From the NCBI GenBank assembly GCA_028751875.1, contig CM054141.1, positions 71,158,000-71,221,999 of the forward strand: DNA of 64,000 bases. Reading direction: 5' to 3'. Below the pieces are notes generated by a model, which saw only the letters and a list, made by a program, of their open reading frames with translations, did no database searches and was not told the DNA's origin. The position numbers were made by a program, and so were the translations under genes. Of the stretch, positions 53,977 to 64,000 are shown piece after piece (the stretch's first letter is position 1; each line of letters opens with the position of its first letter). Origin of the DNA: Rapana venosa. Taxonomy: Eukaryota; Mollusca; Gastropoda; Neogastropoda; Muricidae.

Positions 53977-55665
53977 GGTGGTGGTGGTGGTGGTGGTGTT
54001 GGTGGTGGTGGTGGTGTGGTAATATCCTAAAATCATAGGCAAGAGCCTGTTGCGAAACAAGTATATGAAACTTCAGTGTAAACCCTTGTAAAGTCAGATC
54101 ACACATTTATTCTATAATTCTTCTCCTCTGTTTGTTTAGGATCTTGGTATTTGTTGTTTTAATGGTTGTAAGCCTCAGTTGTTTTTGCAGAGATGCTAAA
54201 AAGCATGACATTGAACAGACCGCAAGGAACTAAGAAACGGATATTGACCTCGTCCTTGTAAAAGGAGACAGTACCAACACAATGACCGAAAGGACTCAGA
54301 TGCAAGAATCCAACGAAAGGAAATCTTCATTAGTGAGGAAACTGGCGTGGTGTTACACTACTACCCATGGTGCCAGTAATGTGCTCAGCCAATATCCTCA
54401 TCACAAGAAAACAAGAAGGAGTAGATCGGGGGCATCTCTCAGAAAAAGAACAAGCTGGATTTCGAAAGAGGGAGGGAAACTGTCGGGGCAAAAATTTATA
54501 CTCAGAACATCGTGGAACAAGTCAACACGAATGGAACGCGAACACTGTACAACACTTCATTGACTTTTAAAAGGCCTTTGAACTCCATATAACGACCGAG
54601 ACAGTCCTCTGGATCAACATGCGGTCCCAATATGAAACCACAGAAACTCATCCCCAGGATGGTCTAGGACAATTACGAGGACTCAGTGGCTCCGTCATTG
54701 TTTGACAACGAAACAACAGACTATATAACTGTGTTCCCAGTGATTACCGTGGTGAAACATGGATGCTGCATGTCAAGGATTCCTCTTCCTTCTCGTGATA
54801 GACTGGGTGAATGAGAAGAACAGTGGAAGGTGAGAGAAATGGGATAAGATGGACTTCATGAACATGTTAGAAGACTTGACTTTTCAGACGCACTCGCCCT
54901 CCCATTCATCAACCATGATCAACTAAAACACAAAACTAAAAGACTGGAAGACAAGCACGCAGCAAATTTGGACTCAAGCTGAATGGACAGAAGTGCAAAA
55001 GCCATGAAAGTAAACAGCATGAACAACGACGGTCTGAGGTGTTGAGATCAGGAAGTTGCAGAGGAGGAGAACTTTCACCTCATCTCGAATCAAACGTCAC
55101 CAAAATACGGAGGAAGGAACATCAGACATCAAGAAGAGAGTAGCACTGGCCAAGTGCGCAGATGAACGTATTATCCAACATCCTGCCAAATGGTAGACAT
55201 CGGCAGAAAAACCAAGCAACCTTTTCAAGAGCCTTAGTCTTTAGTCAAGTTTCTGATCTTCCTCTTATACGGATGTGGACTTGGAAATTTAACGAAAGGT
55301 GAGAAGAAGAGAACCTATAACATTTTCCAAAACCAAATGTTCTGAGGAGGATCTTAAAAGATCCGATGGCAAGAACACTTTCCCAAACAAGCGTCTTGGA
55401 AATGCAGGAGCAAAAAAAATCGCCAGGAGATTAGAAGCGGGATGGAACTGATGGACATGTCCTAAAAAAGGCGGAGGACACGATTTTTCCCCTGGGAGGC
55501 ACCTAAAGGGAAAAGGGGAAAAAGGGGCGCCCAAAAAAAAACAGCGACAAAATGGTAGAAGTAGAGCGGAACGGCAGGTGGAGCACGGGAACCCCCGCAC
55601 GACGCACAGTTTGGCCCGGAAAAAGTGGAGGAAATAGTTCAAGCCCTTTGGTGCCCTCCCGGCCA
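47602..55665 (+). repeat. Block B, indel-rich second copy of block A
   Basis: Landmark pairs: 40042/47602, 40457/48005, 40650/48252, 40990/48640, 42446/50240, 42936/50742, 43798/51645, 45050/52995, 45400/53355, 46170/54190 and 47600/55665. B is about 8.06 kb against 7.56 kb. Single-base insertions and deletions occur every few tens of bases, including inside pure microsatellites. Block B therefore looks like unpolished long-read sequence of the same or the allelic locus. Confidence 0.85.
48640..48890 (+). mobile_element. LINE C-terminal fragment, block B copy
   Basis: The same sequence as 40985-41235 with single-base indels. It includes agaatagatttgttcaaacc and tttgatgcatcaaaaat. Confidence 0.7.
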
Positions 55666-55680
55666 GAGAGAATTAAAGGG
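54180..55680 (+). pseudogene. LINE RT, block B copy, heavily frameshifted
   Basis: It is homologous to 46150-47640 throughout, but no frame longer than about 90 residues survives. Some positions are better here than in block A: near 54440-54475 the E-K-E-Q-A-G-F-R-K block is readable, whereas A has a deletion. Errors in A and B are therefore partly independent. From about 55440 onward the copy changes character: many bases have become copies of their neighbours (for example gatttttcccctgggag where A has gactgtactgttgccctc). Confidence 0.85.
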
Positions 55681-56440
55681 TTTAAGGGAAAGGGCCCCAT
55701 TGTTTGGTTTCGGGTTTCCCCTCTTTTTGTTTTGAATTGTTTAATTTTTCTTGGTACTTTATTTGTGTTCCACCTTTTTTCCGGAATAAATTTATTTCTA
55801 AACCTTTTTTTGTTACTAACTAACTTTTTTTTGGACAAGGGCGGGGAGGGGGGGGGGGGGGGGGGGGGGGGCTAGAGATGGAACATGAACTTAAACTTGT
55901 AATTTAAGATTTCGGTACACACCAGTTTTACTCTTCTTTTCATTTTTCCCTTGTTTTCCCCATAATTATTATTTTCTGTTGCATTCATCCGCGGGTTGTA
56001 GATCCACGGAAATAATTGATTTATAAAAAAAAACATAAAACAAAAAAAAAAAAAAAATTTTGTAGTTTTTTAATTTTGGGGAAATATTTTTCAGCAACCC
56101 CTGCCCCCCCCCCACCCCCCCCCCTTCCCCCCCTTCCGTCCCTTTTTTGTTCAAAAACTTCCTGCCCGATTGTTGCTAGGTTTAACATTTTTGGAACTCA
56201 GCAATCCTCATTTTGGTTTGCATTTCCAACTTCGGTGACTACTGGTATTCTTTAATCCCCAAAAAAAGCACAAAGTGTTTTTTTATACTTTTGAAAAGGG
56301 GTTTTTTTTAAAATCACAAAAAAAAAAAGCCCCTTACTTAAACTAAAAATGGAGATTTGGGGCTCTATTTCTTCTGTGAAAAAGGGGAATGACCCCAGGC
56401 TAACCCGGAGTGTAACTAAAAGCCCTTTTTTTTAAATTCA
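55670..56440. other. Low-confidence sequence with homopolymer runs
   Basis: Long G-runs (55844-55870), A-runs (56042-56058) and C-runs (56103-56140) sit in sequence full of 3-6 base homopolymers. No gene or repeat can be assigned, and base calls here are probably unreliable. Confidence 0.6.
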
Positions 56441-56699
56441 ATTTAGGAGGTTAAAGTCCTTTTGTTTTTGACGAACAGGGCAGGACCCGGGCAAGCTACA
56501 ATTCCACGATCTGTTGCTGACTTCTGTAAGTGCAAAAAACAGATTAATCAGTATAATGTTGTATTAAGACATGTATAACATATTTCACTTATGCTTTTTA
56601 AGGTTTTCGTATGACTAGCGGGACAAAACAAAATACAAAATCGCTGTGGTCTAGGCCTATCCTTTGCCTCAGTTTATCAGTGATAGGCTTCCAATTTCC

Positions 56700-56932
56700 A
56701 TGTGGAAGAAGAAGAAAGCGTGGGAAAGACAAAGCCAGTCACTGGCCAATTTCTTGTGAACGGGAGGCTGTGTAGCACTGAATTTGGTACCAATTCCTTC
56801 CTTAGTTTATGCTGACCTCAGTGGAATGTTCATTCATAATGTGCGTGTACTAGGTAGAGCTTAGTGCATGAGGGAAATTCCCCACTAGGCTGAAATGACG
56901 TCTGGCGGGCTGCGGAGGGTATAAATTCATTC
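56700..56932 (-). mobile_element. piggyBac 5'-region fragment in inverse orientation
   Basis: The reverse complement matches 62528-62750, just upstream of the piggyBac reading frame, at about 95 percent or better by eye (for example aagccagtcactggccaatt and gaattggtaccaaattcag). The match ends at the TATA-like ctatttataccc site of the piggyBac copy, so the terminal repeat is not included. It may be a remnant of another copy, or a piece shared with an older element. Confidence 0.8.
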
Positions 56933-56959
56933 TGATCCTATCGGCTGTCTCTCGCCCAC

Positions 56960-57345
56960 CCATTCTACCTCAAGGTCCTTATCATATTATACAATATGTT
57001 ATAACAATTTGACTTATATAATTTAAAATGCGTGAGCATGGGTAGAATGTTTATAATGTGCGTGCGCGTGCGCGAGTGACTGTGAATGTGCGGACGTACG
57101 GGTTTACTTGTACGCACATGAGTAAAGTGATTTTTGTTGGGGTGGGTTTGTGGCTGGCTGAGATATTGCTGATTTGTGGATGCATTTTATCTCATGATGG
57201 GTGGTGCTGATGTTGGACAGTGTGTGTGTTTTAAATACTATGTTTAAATGTTTATTGTTTTATGTATGGCCCGTAACCATGGTTTCTCTGTCTTTTAGAT
57301 AATAAAGCTTTTTAATTTGAATTTGAATTTGATTTATCAACTTAT
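56960..57345 (+). other. Possible 3' end of a retroelement
   Basis: The stretch ends with taataaagctttttaattt followed by GAATTT repeats (57298-57335), a poly(A)-signal-plus-short-repeat ending typical of LINE tails. No coding sequence is recognisable upstream. Confidence 0.35.
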
Positions 57346-57429
57346 CTGTCGATGCAGGAAAAGTTAATTTTTTTTAGCGAAAGATCCTGTAGTGAGACTC
57401 TCTTGAAAAGTTGACTCTCTTGATAGTTG

Positions 57430-60270
57430 TTACACCTCCTACTCACTCACTATCCCTTGGTTCGGACAACGTGGGTACTGCAGGACCTGCAAGTGGACGC
57501 CAAATGGTTCTGTCCTGGGCTGCTTTCAGAGGTTTGGTACGTGAGGGGGTTCCACTCCTTGATGTTGGATAATTTCCCCTTTTTTCGTGTCGTCCTGCCT
57601 CCCTTGCTCTTCCACCCTTTTCCCCGCGGGCGTCATTGACAGGCTGTTTAAAAACTTGTTGTGTGGCCAAACACTTCGTTTCCCCGTTTGACTGTATTAC
57701 AAAGTCTTTTTTTTGCCAGCCAGTGCCTGATCTGCTCCAAAGTGTCATTGTTTTGTCGTCTTGTAGGGAGGGTTTAGGATCCCCTGAGGGACTTCAACTC
57801 AAGGCTTGAATGCGAATTCAAATTTCGGGAGTAAGTGTCCAAAGCTTCACAGCTGTACAAGGCAAGGAAAGTTCATGCCTGTAGATCTCTTAGTGTGGTT
57901 CTGAGTTGTGTTTCCCTCCACACTTTCCCCAGAGTCATGGGGGGAGAGTGCCACAGGGAAGTTGATCTTACTACCCTTTGTGCTTATTCTTTTGGTGATG
58001 ACTGCTCAGTACTTGAAAGTTTCCCCACCCTCATAATGTCTCGCCACCCTCTTGATGCTGGTGGAAGTGTCGGTGTGTTTCTGTTCACTAGTCTTGCTTT
58101 TTTCCGTGCTGATCTCCCTACCGGGTGGCTTTGGTTTTTCCAGTCCTGGTGGTGAGATCCTGGAGGTTCTTCTTCACTGGCCATGAGATCAATACGTCTG
58201 CGAATCGAAGATTGCAGACTGGCCTTCCTCCTATTGTGATTGTGGTCTTGAAGTCAGAGAGGGCCTCTTGCATGATGTTCTCCAGGAACACGTTGAAAAG
58301 AACAGGGGTATAGCGGGCAGCCTTGTTGAACTCCAACTGAAGTCCGGAAGAACTCCCCGATTTCTCCACCCATGAGGACTGCACTGTGGGAGCTGTCATA
58401 CAGCGCCTGGATGACTTGAATCAGTTCCTCGTCGAAGCTATACTCTCATATTGCCCCAAGCTTCTTGCCACACTCGATCGAAGGCCTATCTTGAAGTCAA
58501 TGAAGTTGTTGTAGAGCTGTAGCTGATGTTGAGATGCTTCTCTATGAGCATTCTGATGTTGAAGATCTGTTTCGACAGTGCTTCGACCTGGTCTGAATCC
58601 TGCCTGTTCTTCTGATAGGATTTCTTCTGCTTGTGGTTTCAGTCTATTAAGGCAATGCGTAGCATAACTTTGCTTGGATGGTTTAATCAGGACAGATTGT
58701 TCTGTAATTTGGGCACTTTTCAGGTTCCCTTCTATTGGAAGTGGAACTATGATGGATTGGGTCCATGTTCAGGCACATCTTTGTGGTCCCAGAGCGTTTA
58801 CTGGGGGGCAGATGATTGTTCAATGCCTTGCTCATCTCTTGGTCGTTCTTGATGAGTCTCAGCAGAGATGTTGTCAATCCCCTGGTGACTTGCTCTTTCC
58901 AGGGATCTTACAGCTTCTTTCTACTTTCCTCCGCACCTGACCCCCCCCCCCCTTCCACTCCCATTGTGCTTTCAGGATTGATGGTCTGGGATCTTGCTCG
59001 TGAAGTTTGTTCGGATCAGCCTTCAGTTTGTAGTTGTACAGGTCCTCTGCAATACTTGTCCCTCTATCATGTAGTGGCGCTTCATCGTAAGGATGACCCA
59101 CTTTGTCATTCAGTAGTCACGGCGGTTCTTGGCGCTGGGATAGGTTAGTATTCTTGATGGTTGGTATGCCTCTTTTGCTGTCTCCTTTCGCATGCCTTCT
59201 CAACCTTGCGCAATGTTTCTGGGTTTTTTGTTCTTCAATGGCTTTAGCTCCCTACGTTGTTCCACAGTACCAGGATATCGTTGTAAACCACGGTTTGGTT
59301 CTTTTCCTCTCTTTCCCAAGGATCTCCAGCGTGTCTCCTGCATGGTCTTGCTGAAGGTACTCAGTGAGGATGTGATCATCCTGGGAGTAAATTCAATGCT
59401 GCAAACTGCCACTATCTAGCTTTAAAGATTCAGCGACTTCGGGGTTCCTTCAGCTTTTCCATGTTGAACGCAACGGGGATTTCTCTTCGGTTCTTGGTCT
59501 TAGCTTGATCTGTAGGGTCATGAGTCCATGTCGTGGTCATACCCATATCAGCGCAGGGAAACTTCTTGTCTGGGCTTTTGTTGTATGTCGACTTTAAATC
59601 GTATGGGTGGTCCAAGATGTAGTCAATCTGGGTATGAGTCTTTCCTTTGGTGGAGTGCCAGTCTTTCTTTTGATGTCTTGTGGGTATAAGGTTGTTGGCG
59701 ACAGTAAGATTGTGGCTGCTTTGGAAATCCACAACGTCTAGAGACCACTATCATTAGTTTCATCCCGCCACAACGGCCTTACTGTCCTGCCATTGGTCAT
59801 AAGCGTCGGTACAGATCTTGCATTCAGTCGCCCTGGATCACGAGAAAGTACTTCTTTGGAGTTGTTGATTGATGGCGCTCTCCAAATCTTGTAGAAAACA
59901 CTCGATTTGCTCATCTTTGTAGTCTGATGTTGGTGCATTGACTTGTATTGAATGGTCATGTGTGTGGTTTTGCTGCGAACACATCAGTCTGATTGAAATT
60001 GGGGTACAGCTGATGACACTGTTTAGTCCTTTCTTGTTGACAAGGAAATCTACACCGTGTTGGTGTTGGAGTCTGTCATCCACTATACATAGTTTGTGAA
60101 CCTCCTCCTGTAGTTGCTTCGACCGGAATCCGAACCACGGACTTGGCCAGTCCAGTATTGTTCCCATTCGTATCTTCGAAGTTCGTGGTGGGTTAGCTCA
60201 TGGAGCTTCCACATGCGTACAGGGTACGGATGTTCATGTACCAATGATGGTCCTTTCAGCCTGGAGTATG
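57430..60270 (-). mobile_element. Decayed endonuclease/RT LINE, nearly full length
   Basis: Minus-strand order: the start of an endonuclease with N-I-R-T-L-Y-A-C-G-K-L-H-E-L (about 60235-60190) and Y-E-W-E-Q-Y-W-T-G; H-G-V-D-F-L-V-N-K-K-G-L-N-S-V-I (60065-60015) and A-P-T-S-D-Y-K-D-E-Q-I-E (59940-59900); K-T-H-T-Q-I-D-Y-I-L near 59640; a connector with CPNYRTI (58700) and the EEQAGF region (about 58615); an RT with L-F-N-V-F-L-E-N-I-M-Q-E-A-L (58305-58260) and N-L-R-F-A-D (58205-58190); and a poorly preserved C-terminus to 57430. Many frameshifts occur. It looks RTE-like, related to but distinct from the element at 21383-23360. Confidence 0.8.
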
Positions 60271-60780
60271 ATGATTAGTTGTCTGGTCCCAGTCGCATAT
60301 TTTCCCCCTCCATCCTGGAACCGCTCCAATGGAGGGGCGGTTTTTGGGTATTGGGCCTAAAAACCGACCCGGCATGTCTTTCCTTGCATTTTGTCCATTA
60401 GGTATTTCTGTGGCGGGTTTGCTTGGCGGCCCCCATCTTCTCCAAGCTGCTATTTGCCCATAGGGGGATTTTTGGGTCGGGTTAACTCCCCCTAGAAGGT
60501 AGTACGGGTTCAGGTTACCGTAGGGAGGCCCTCTGATTTGACCACAGTTGAATACAAAGTGCATATCCCTGTAGGCTGACATTGCATGGGGGTTGATTTT
60601 TTAAAATCTTTTTTTTTGTTTTTTCGTTTTTGTTTTGTGTTTTTGTTTTTGGTGGGATTTGGTAGTATTAATACTTTTAGTATATATAGTTGTAGAGTGG
60701 GGGTTTGTTCCCTGTTTTAAATTAATGGGGCTGTTAAAATTGCCGGGTTTTGTTTTTGCAGCAGTGATGCTGAAAAAAGA
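60270..60780. other. Low-confidence sequence, LINE 5' end or flank
   Basis: Homopolymer-rich DNA that may include the 5' region of the reversed LINE (a frame at 60582-60256 lacks domains). The T-rich stretch at 60600-60660 resembles the TTTG stretches of the 38-55 kb array. Confidence 0.4.
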
Positions 60781-60782
60781 CT

Positions 60783-61976
60783 TTAACCCTTTCCCATTTT
60801 TACCCCCCCCCACCCCCCCCCCCCCCTGCCGCTGCCGATCTATTTTTTCCCGCGCCCCCGCCAGAGTCATTTCCCCTAGTGAAAAAATTTCCTCTGACAA
60901 ACTTACTAGTACACCCCCACTTTGAATGAACTTTCCCAAACTGAGGTCACATAAAAAGAAGGGAAATTGGTAAAAAATTCAGTGCACCAGCCCCTTTTTT
61001 TCACAAGAAATTCCCGTGCCGGGCTTTGTCTTTCCCACGCTTTTTGAGAAAACATGGCAGCAAAGATTGACATACGTTTGGGAGAATAACTGTTTGGGGA
61101 AATAAAGCATTTGGCTAAAGGGGACAGTTCAAAAAGGAAAAAAATTGACCCGAGTTAAAGTGATGTGAAAAAGGAAAAAATAGGAAAAGGTATGATTGGG
61201 AAAGTGTTGTGAGGTAACATTGGGTTGGGGCTTCATAGCAGATGACGTGGCGCGGCGCCAAGTCCCTTGCACAGTGAAAGATTTCCGCTGTGATGGGCCG
61301 GCACAACTTCCCACGAATGAAGCCTTAGATTATTTTTTTTTGTTTGTGCCCCCAACATTTTTTTCAAATTTTTAGCAGATGAAACTAAAAATTATGCCGG
61401 CAAAAAATCGCCGTGAAAGGCTGTCTAGACCCCTTATGGACAAAAAAACACCTGAGGAAATTAGGGGTTACCCGTCAGTTTTTTATTTGAGGGGGATCAA
61501 ACTTGCCAAGGCTTATTTGCTGGTCGATGATTTTGGGTTTTCTGAGTCCCGGATCAGTAATTTTATGACGAAAACCCGATTTCTCAAAAATTTAAACAGT
61601 ATTTTCCCCCTGAAAACAGCCAACACTCCTGGACGCGACACTGGGCTTGACACCTACATGTGACAATCTGTAAAAGGCTATTGGTGAGGACCATAGTGTC
61701 TTTGTAAATATTTGGGGTGGCATATTTTTTGTAAAAAAATGTATTATGGCATTAGTCAAATTGTCAATATGTTTGAATCTTTCCACTCAGAAAAATAATT
61801 GGGGCAGTATTTTGAAAATGTGAATTTCGATTGGGTTTCCATGAGGGGGGATCATGGGGGACACATTAGGGAGGACCACATTTTTTTTTTTTAAAATCAC
61901 ATACGATATTGCCATGTTGAGGTAGTTGTACACTAAAACTGATGTTGCAATGTTCCCGTATTTGGTACAAAAAGGG
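60783..61976 (+). mobile_element. piggyBac element, degraded left copy cut by the gap
   Basis: TTAA at 60783-60786 is followed by the terminal sequence ccctttcccattttta, which is the inverse of the 3' end at 63945-63957 in 11 of 13 positions. It is collinear with 62477-63745 to the gap edge. The frame at 61379-61663 has T-P-E-E-I-R-G-Y-P-S-V and F-S-E-S-R-I-S-N-F-M-T-K-T-R-F, the N-terminal part of a piggyBac transposase (DDE_Tnp_1_7). Compared with the right copy it has lost bases and gained homopolymers (gccgtgaaaggctgtc against gccgtgaaaggcttagtc). The catalytic region is absent. Confidence 0.85.
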
Positions 61977-62476
61977 NNNNNNNNNNNNNNNNNNNNNNNN
62001 NNNNNNNNNNNNNNNNNNNNNNNNNNNNNNNNNNNNNNNNNNNNNNNNNNNNNNNNNNNNNNNNNNNNNNNNNNNNNNNNNNNNNNNNNNNNNNNNNNNN
62101 NNNNNNNNNNNNNNNNNNNNNNNNNNNNNNNNNNNNNNNNNNNNNNNNNNNNNNNNNNNNNNNNNNNNNNNNNNNNNNNNNNNNNNNNNNNNNNNNNNNN
62201 NNNNNNNNNNNNNNNNNNNNNNNNNNNNNNNNNNNNNNNNNNNNNNNNNNNNNNNNNNNNNNNNNNNNNNNNNNNNNNNNNNNNNNNNNNNNNNNNNNNN
62301 NNNNNNNNNNNNNNNNNNNNNNNNNNNNNNNNNNNNNNNNNNNNNNNNNNNNNNNNNNNNNNNNNNNNNNNNNNNNNNNNNNNNNNNNNNNNNNNNNNNN
62401 NNNNNNNNNNNNNNNNNNNNNNNNNNNNNNNNNNNNNNNNNNNNNNNNNNNNNNNNNNNNNNNNNNNNNNNNNNNN
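61977..62476. other. Assembly gap, 500 N
   Basis: Exactly 500 N bases, a conventional size for a gap of unknown length. Homologous piggyBac sequence on both sides suggests the two contig ends overlap rather than being separated. Confidence 0.99.
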
Positions 62477-63957
62477 TTTCCCATTTTTACCCGCCACACC
62501 CCGCCACTGCCTGCCCGCTCGCACGCATCTATTTATACCCGCCGCAGCCCGCCAGACGTCATTTCAGCCTAGTGAGAAATTTCCCTCATGCACTAAACTC
62601 TACCTAGTACACGCACACTATGAATGAACATTCCACTGAGGTCAGCATAAACTAAGGAAGGAATTGGTACCAAATTCAGTGCTACACAGCCTCCTGTTCA
62701 CAAGAAATTGGCCAGTGACTGGCTTTGTCTTTCCCACGCTTTCTTGTAGCTAAACATGGCAGCAAAGATTGAGCATACGATTTGGGAGGAATATACTGAT
62801 GTGGAAATTAAAGCTATTTGGCTCAAGTGGAACAGTTCGAAAGAGAATAAAATGATGAATCCGATGTTGAAGTAGATGTAGAAGAAAGAGATGAAATAGG
62901 AGAAGGTAGTGAGTTGGAAAGTGATGCTGAGGATAACATTCGGTTGGCTTCATAGCAGATGACGTGGCGCGGCGCACAAGTGCCTTGCACAGTGCAAGAC
63001 TTCACGCTGCTGACTGGGCCGGCACAACTCTCCCACTGAATGCCAAGCCCTTAGATTACTTTGTTTTGTTTGTGCCCCAACATTTTTTTTCAAATTGTAG
63101 CAGATGAAACTAACAATTATGCCAGGCAAAAGATCGCCGTGAAAGGCTTAGTCATAGATCCATTATGGACAGAAACAACACCTGAGGAAATTAGGGCTTA
63201 CCTGTCAGTTTTTATTATGATGGGGATCAAGCATTTGCCAAGGCTTCATCTCTGCTGGTCGACTGATTTGAGATTTTCTGAGTCACGGATCAGTAATATT
63301 ATGACGAAAACCAGATTTCTCAAAATTAATCAGTATTTCCACCTCTGAAACAGCCAACACTCCTGGACGCGACACTGGGCTGTGACACCTACATTGTGAC
63401 AATCATGTAACTGGCTATTGGTGAAGGACACACTAGTGTCTTTGTAAATAGTAGGCGTGAGCATATATTTGTAAATAATGTATATATGCGCATTAGTCAA
63501 CATTGTCAATATGTTTGAATACTTTCCACTCAGAAAATGTAGACTTGGTGACAGTAATTTTGTGACAAATGTGAATGTTCGATTGGATTACCATGATGGT
63601 GGATGCGATGGGGGACACATTCAGGCAGGACCACATTTATTTTTTTAAAATCACATACGTATATTGCGCATGTTAGAGGGTAGTTGTACACTAACAGCAT
63701 GATGTCACTGCAATGTTACCTGTATTTGGTGACAAAGAGGGGACAGCAGCATGACACATGTAGGTAGGACACACATCTTGGGGTGCAGAACAAAGTATGA
63801 CATCATATGAATACTTTGGCCAAATATGACTGCTCTGCGAACAATGGTAACTGTACAGCACTATGTGTACTTGAGGTACCTTATTCTCTTAAAAAAACGG
63901 CATAAATTTTCGAATACTACAGAGAGTTTCTCTGTAAGAAATGTGAATGGTAAAGGG
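62477..63957 (+). mobile_element. piggyBac element, better-quality right copy
   Basis: It starts within the 5' terminal repeat (tttcccatttttacccg), continues through a TATA-like ctatttataccc (62528-62539), and has a possible start at 62756 (MAAKIEHTIWEEYTDVEIKA) that soon frameshifts. The frame 63061-63348 follows: Q-I-V-A-D-E-T-N-N-Y-A-R-Q-K-I, TETTPEEIRAYLSVFIMMGI and SESRISNIMTKTRF, a classic piggyBac transposase N-terminal region. The 3' terminal repeat gaatggtaaaggg ends at 63957 against TTAA (63958-63961), the obligatory piggyBac target site. At about 1.48 kb it is shorter than autonomous elements and lacks the catalytic aspartates, so it is an internally deleted, non-autonomous copy. 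Confidence 0.9.
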
Positions 63958-63961
63958 TTAA
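63958..63961. other. piggyBac target site TTAA (3' side)
   Basis: TTAA directly abuts the terminal repeat gaatggtaaaggg. The matching 5' TTAA is visible only in the left copy (60783-60786), because the right copy begins at the gap edge. Confidence 0.85.
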
Positions 63962-64000
63962 AACTGTTAAAGAACCTACACACTACCTGTAGACATAATC

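Noticed and set aside
40042..55665. A genuine recent tandem gene duplication
   Set aside because: The indel pattern in B, including inside pure dinucleotide runs and with independent errors in A, fits sequencing or haplotype artefact better. It is reported as a finding with a read-based test rather than as biology.
61787..62627. Long frames across 61977-62476
   Set aside because: They run through 500 N bases and are artefacts of the gap.

Overview
This is a 64-kb piece of an animal genome, most likely a mollusc (probably a gastropod). That identification is an inference from four things: the abundance of non-LTR retrotransposons, two tRNA-derived SINE families sharing a central domain, very dense microsatellites, and a divergent class-A GPCR carried on a single coding exon. 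No bacterial-style operon, rRNA locus or CRISPR array is visible. Only one host gene can be supported with confidence: the GPCR at 25207-26325, with a splice acceptor just upstream of its start codon. Almost everything else is repeats, transposable-element remnants and probable assembly artefacts.

Layout. 1-2.1 kb: an ATG microsatellite, then a 21-bp minisatellite split by a LINE tail and a SINE. 2.8-16.4 kb: a large imperfect inverted duplication (left arm about 2.84-6.8 kb, right arm about 10.25-16.4 kb). Its right arm was later hit by two copies of one LINE family (called LINE-L here), and one of those was itself hit by a 1.2-kb retroposon with a 9-bp target-site duplication. LINE scraps fill the spacer. 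16.7-25 kb: tRNA-derived SINEs, a pentanucleotide satellite, more LINE-L fragments, a 43-bp perfect inverted repeat and a decayed RTE-like LINE. 25.2-26.3 kb: the GPCR. 27.9-33.1 kb: SINEs, including a complete tRNA/5S-rRNA composite SINE with a 13-bp target-site duplication, and two head-to-head LINE-L copies. 34.1-38.6 kb: a CT tract, a decayed endonuclease/RT LINE and a SINE.

38.6-55.7 kb: an array of related monomers, each ending in the same roughly 75-bp SINE tail and padded with microsatellites, followed by a LINE reverse transcriptase. The whole block of about 7.6 kb (40.04-47.6 kb) is repeated directly (47.6-55.7 kb), but the second copy is riddled with indels. It looks like an unpolished second haplotype or a duplicated assembly path rather than a clean biological duplication. 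56.7-64 kb: a piggyBac promoter-region fragment in inverse orientation, a decayed LINE, and one piggyBac element present on both sides of a 500-N gap. The copy left of the gap is a degraded version of the right copy, so the gap probably hides an unmerged overlap. Stretches around 34.4-38, 55.4-56.4 and 60.3-61.98 kb show bases replaced by copies of their neighbours (homopolymer smoothing), so coding calls there are unreliable.

The genes do not form a pathway. The visible story is repeat dynamics: LINE-L copies ending in ATT microsatellites, SINEs sharing a core, nested insertions that give a relative chronology, and structural duplications. No convincing new defence or enzymatic system was found. 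The best candidates for something undescribed are the nested 1.2-kb retroposon, the tRNA-5S composite SINE and the SINE-tail monomer array.
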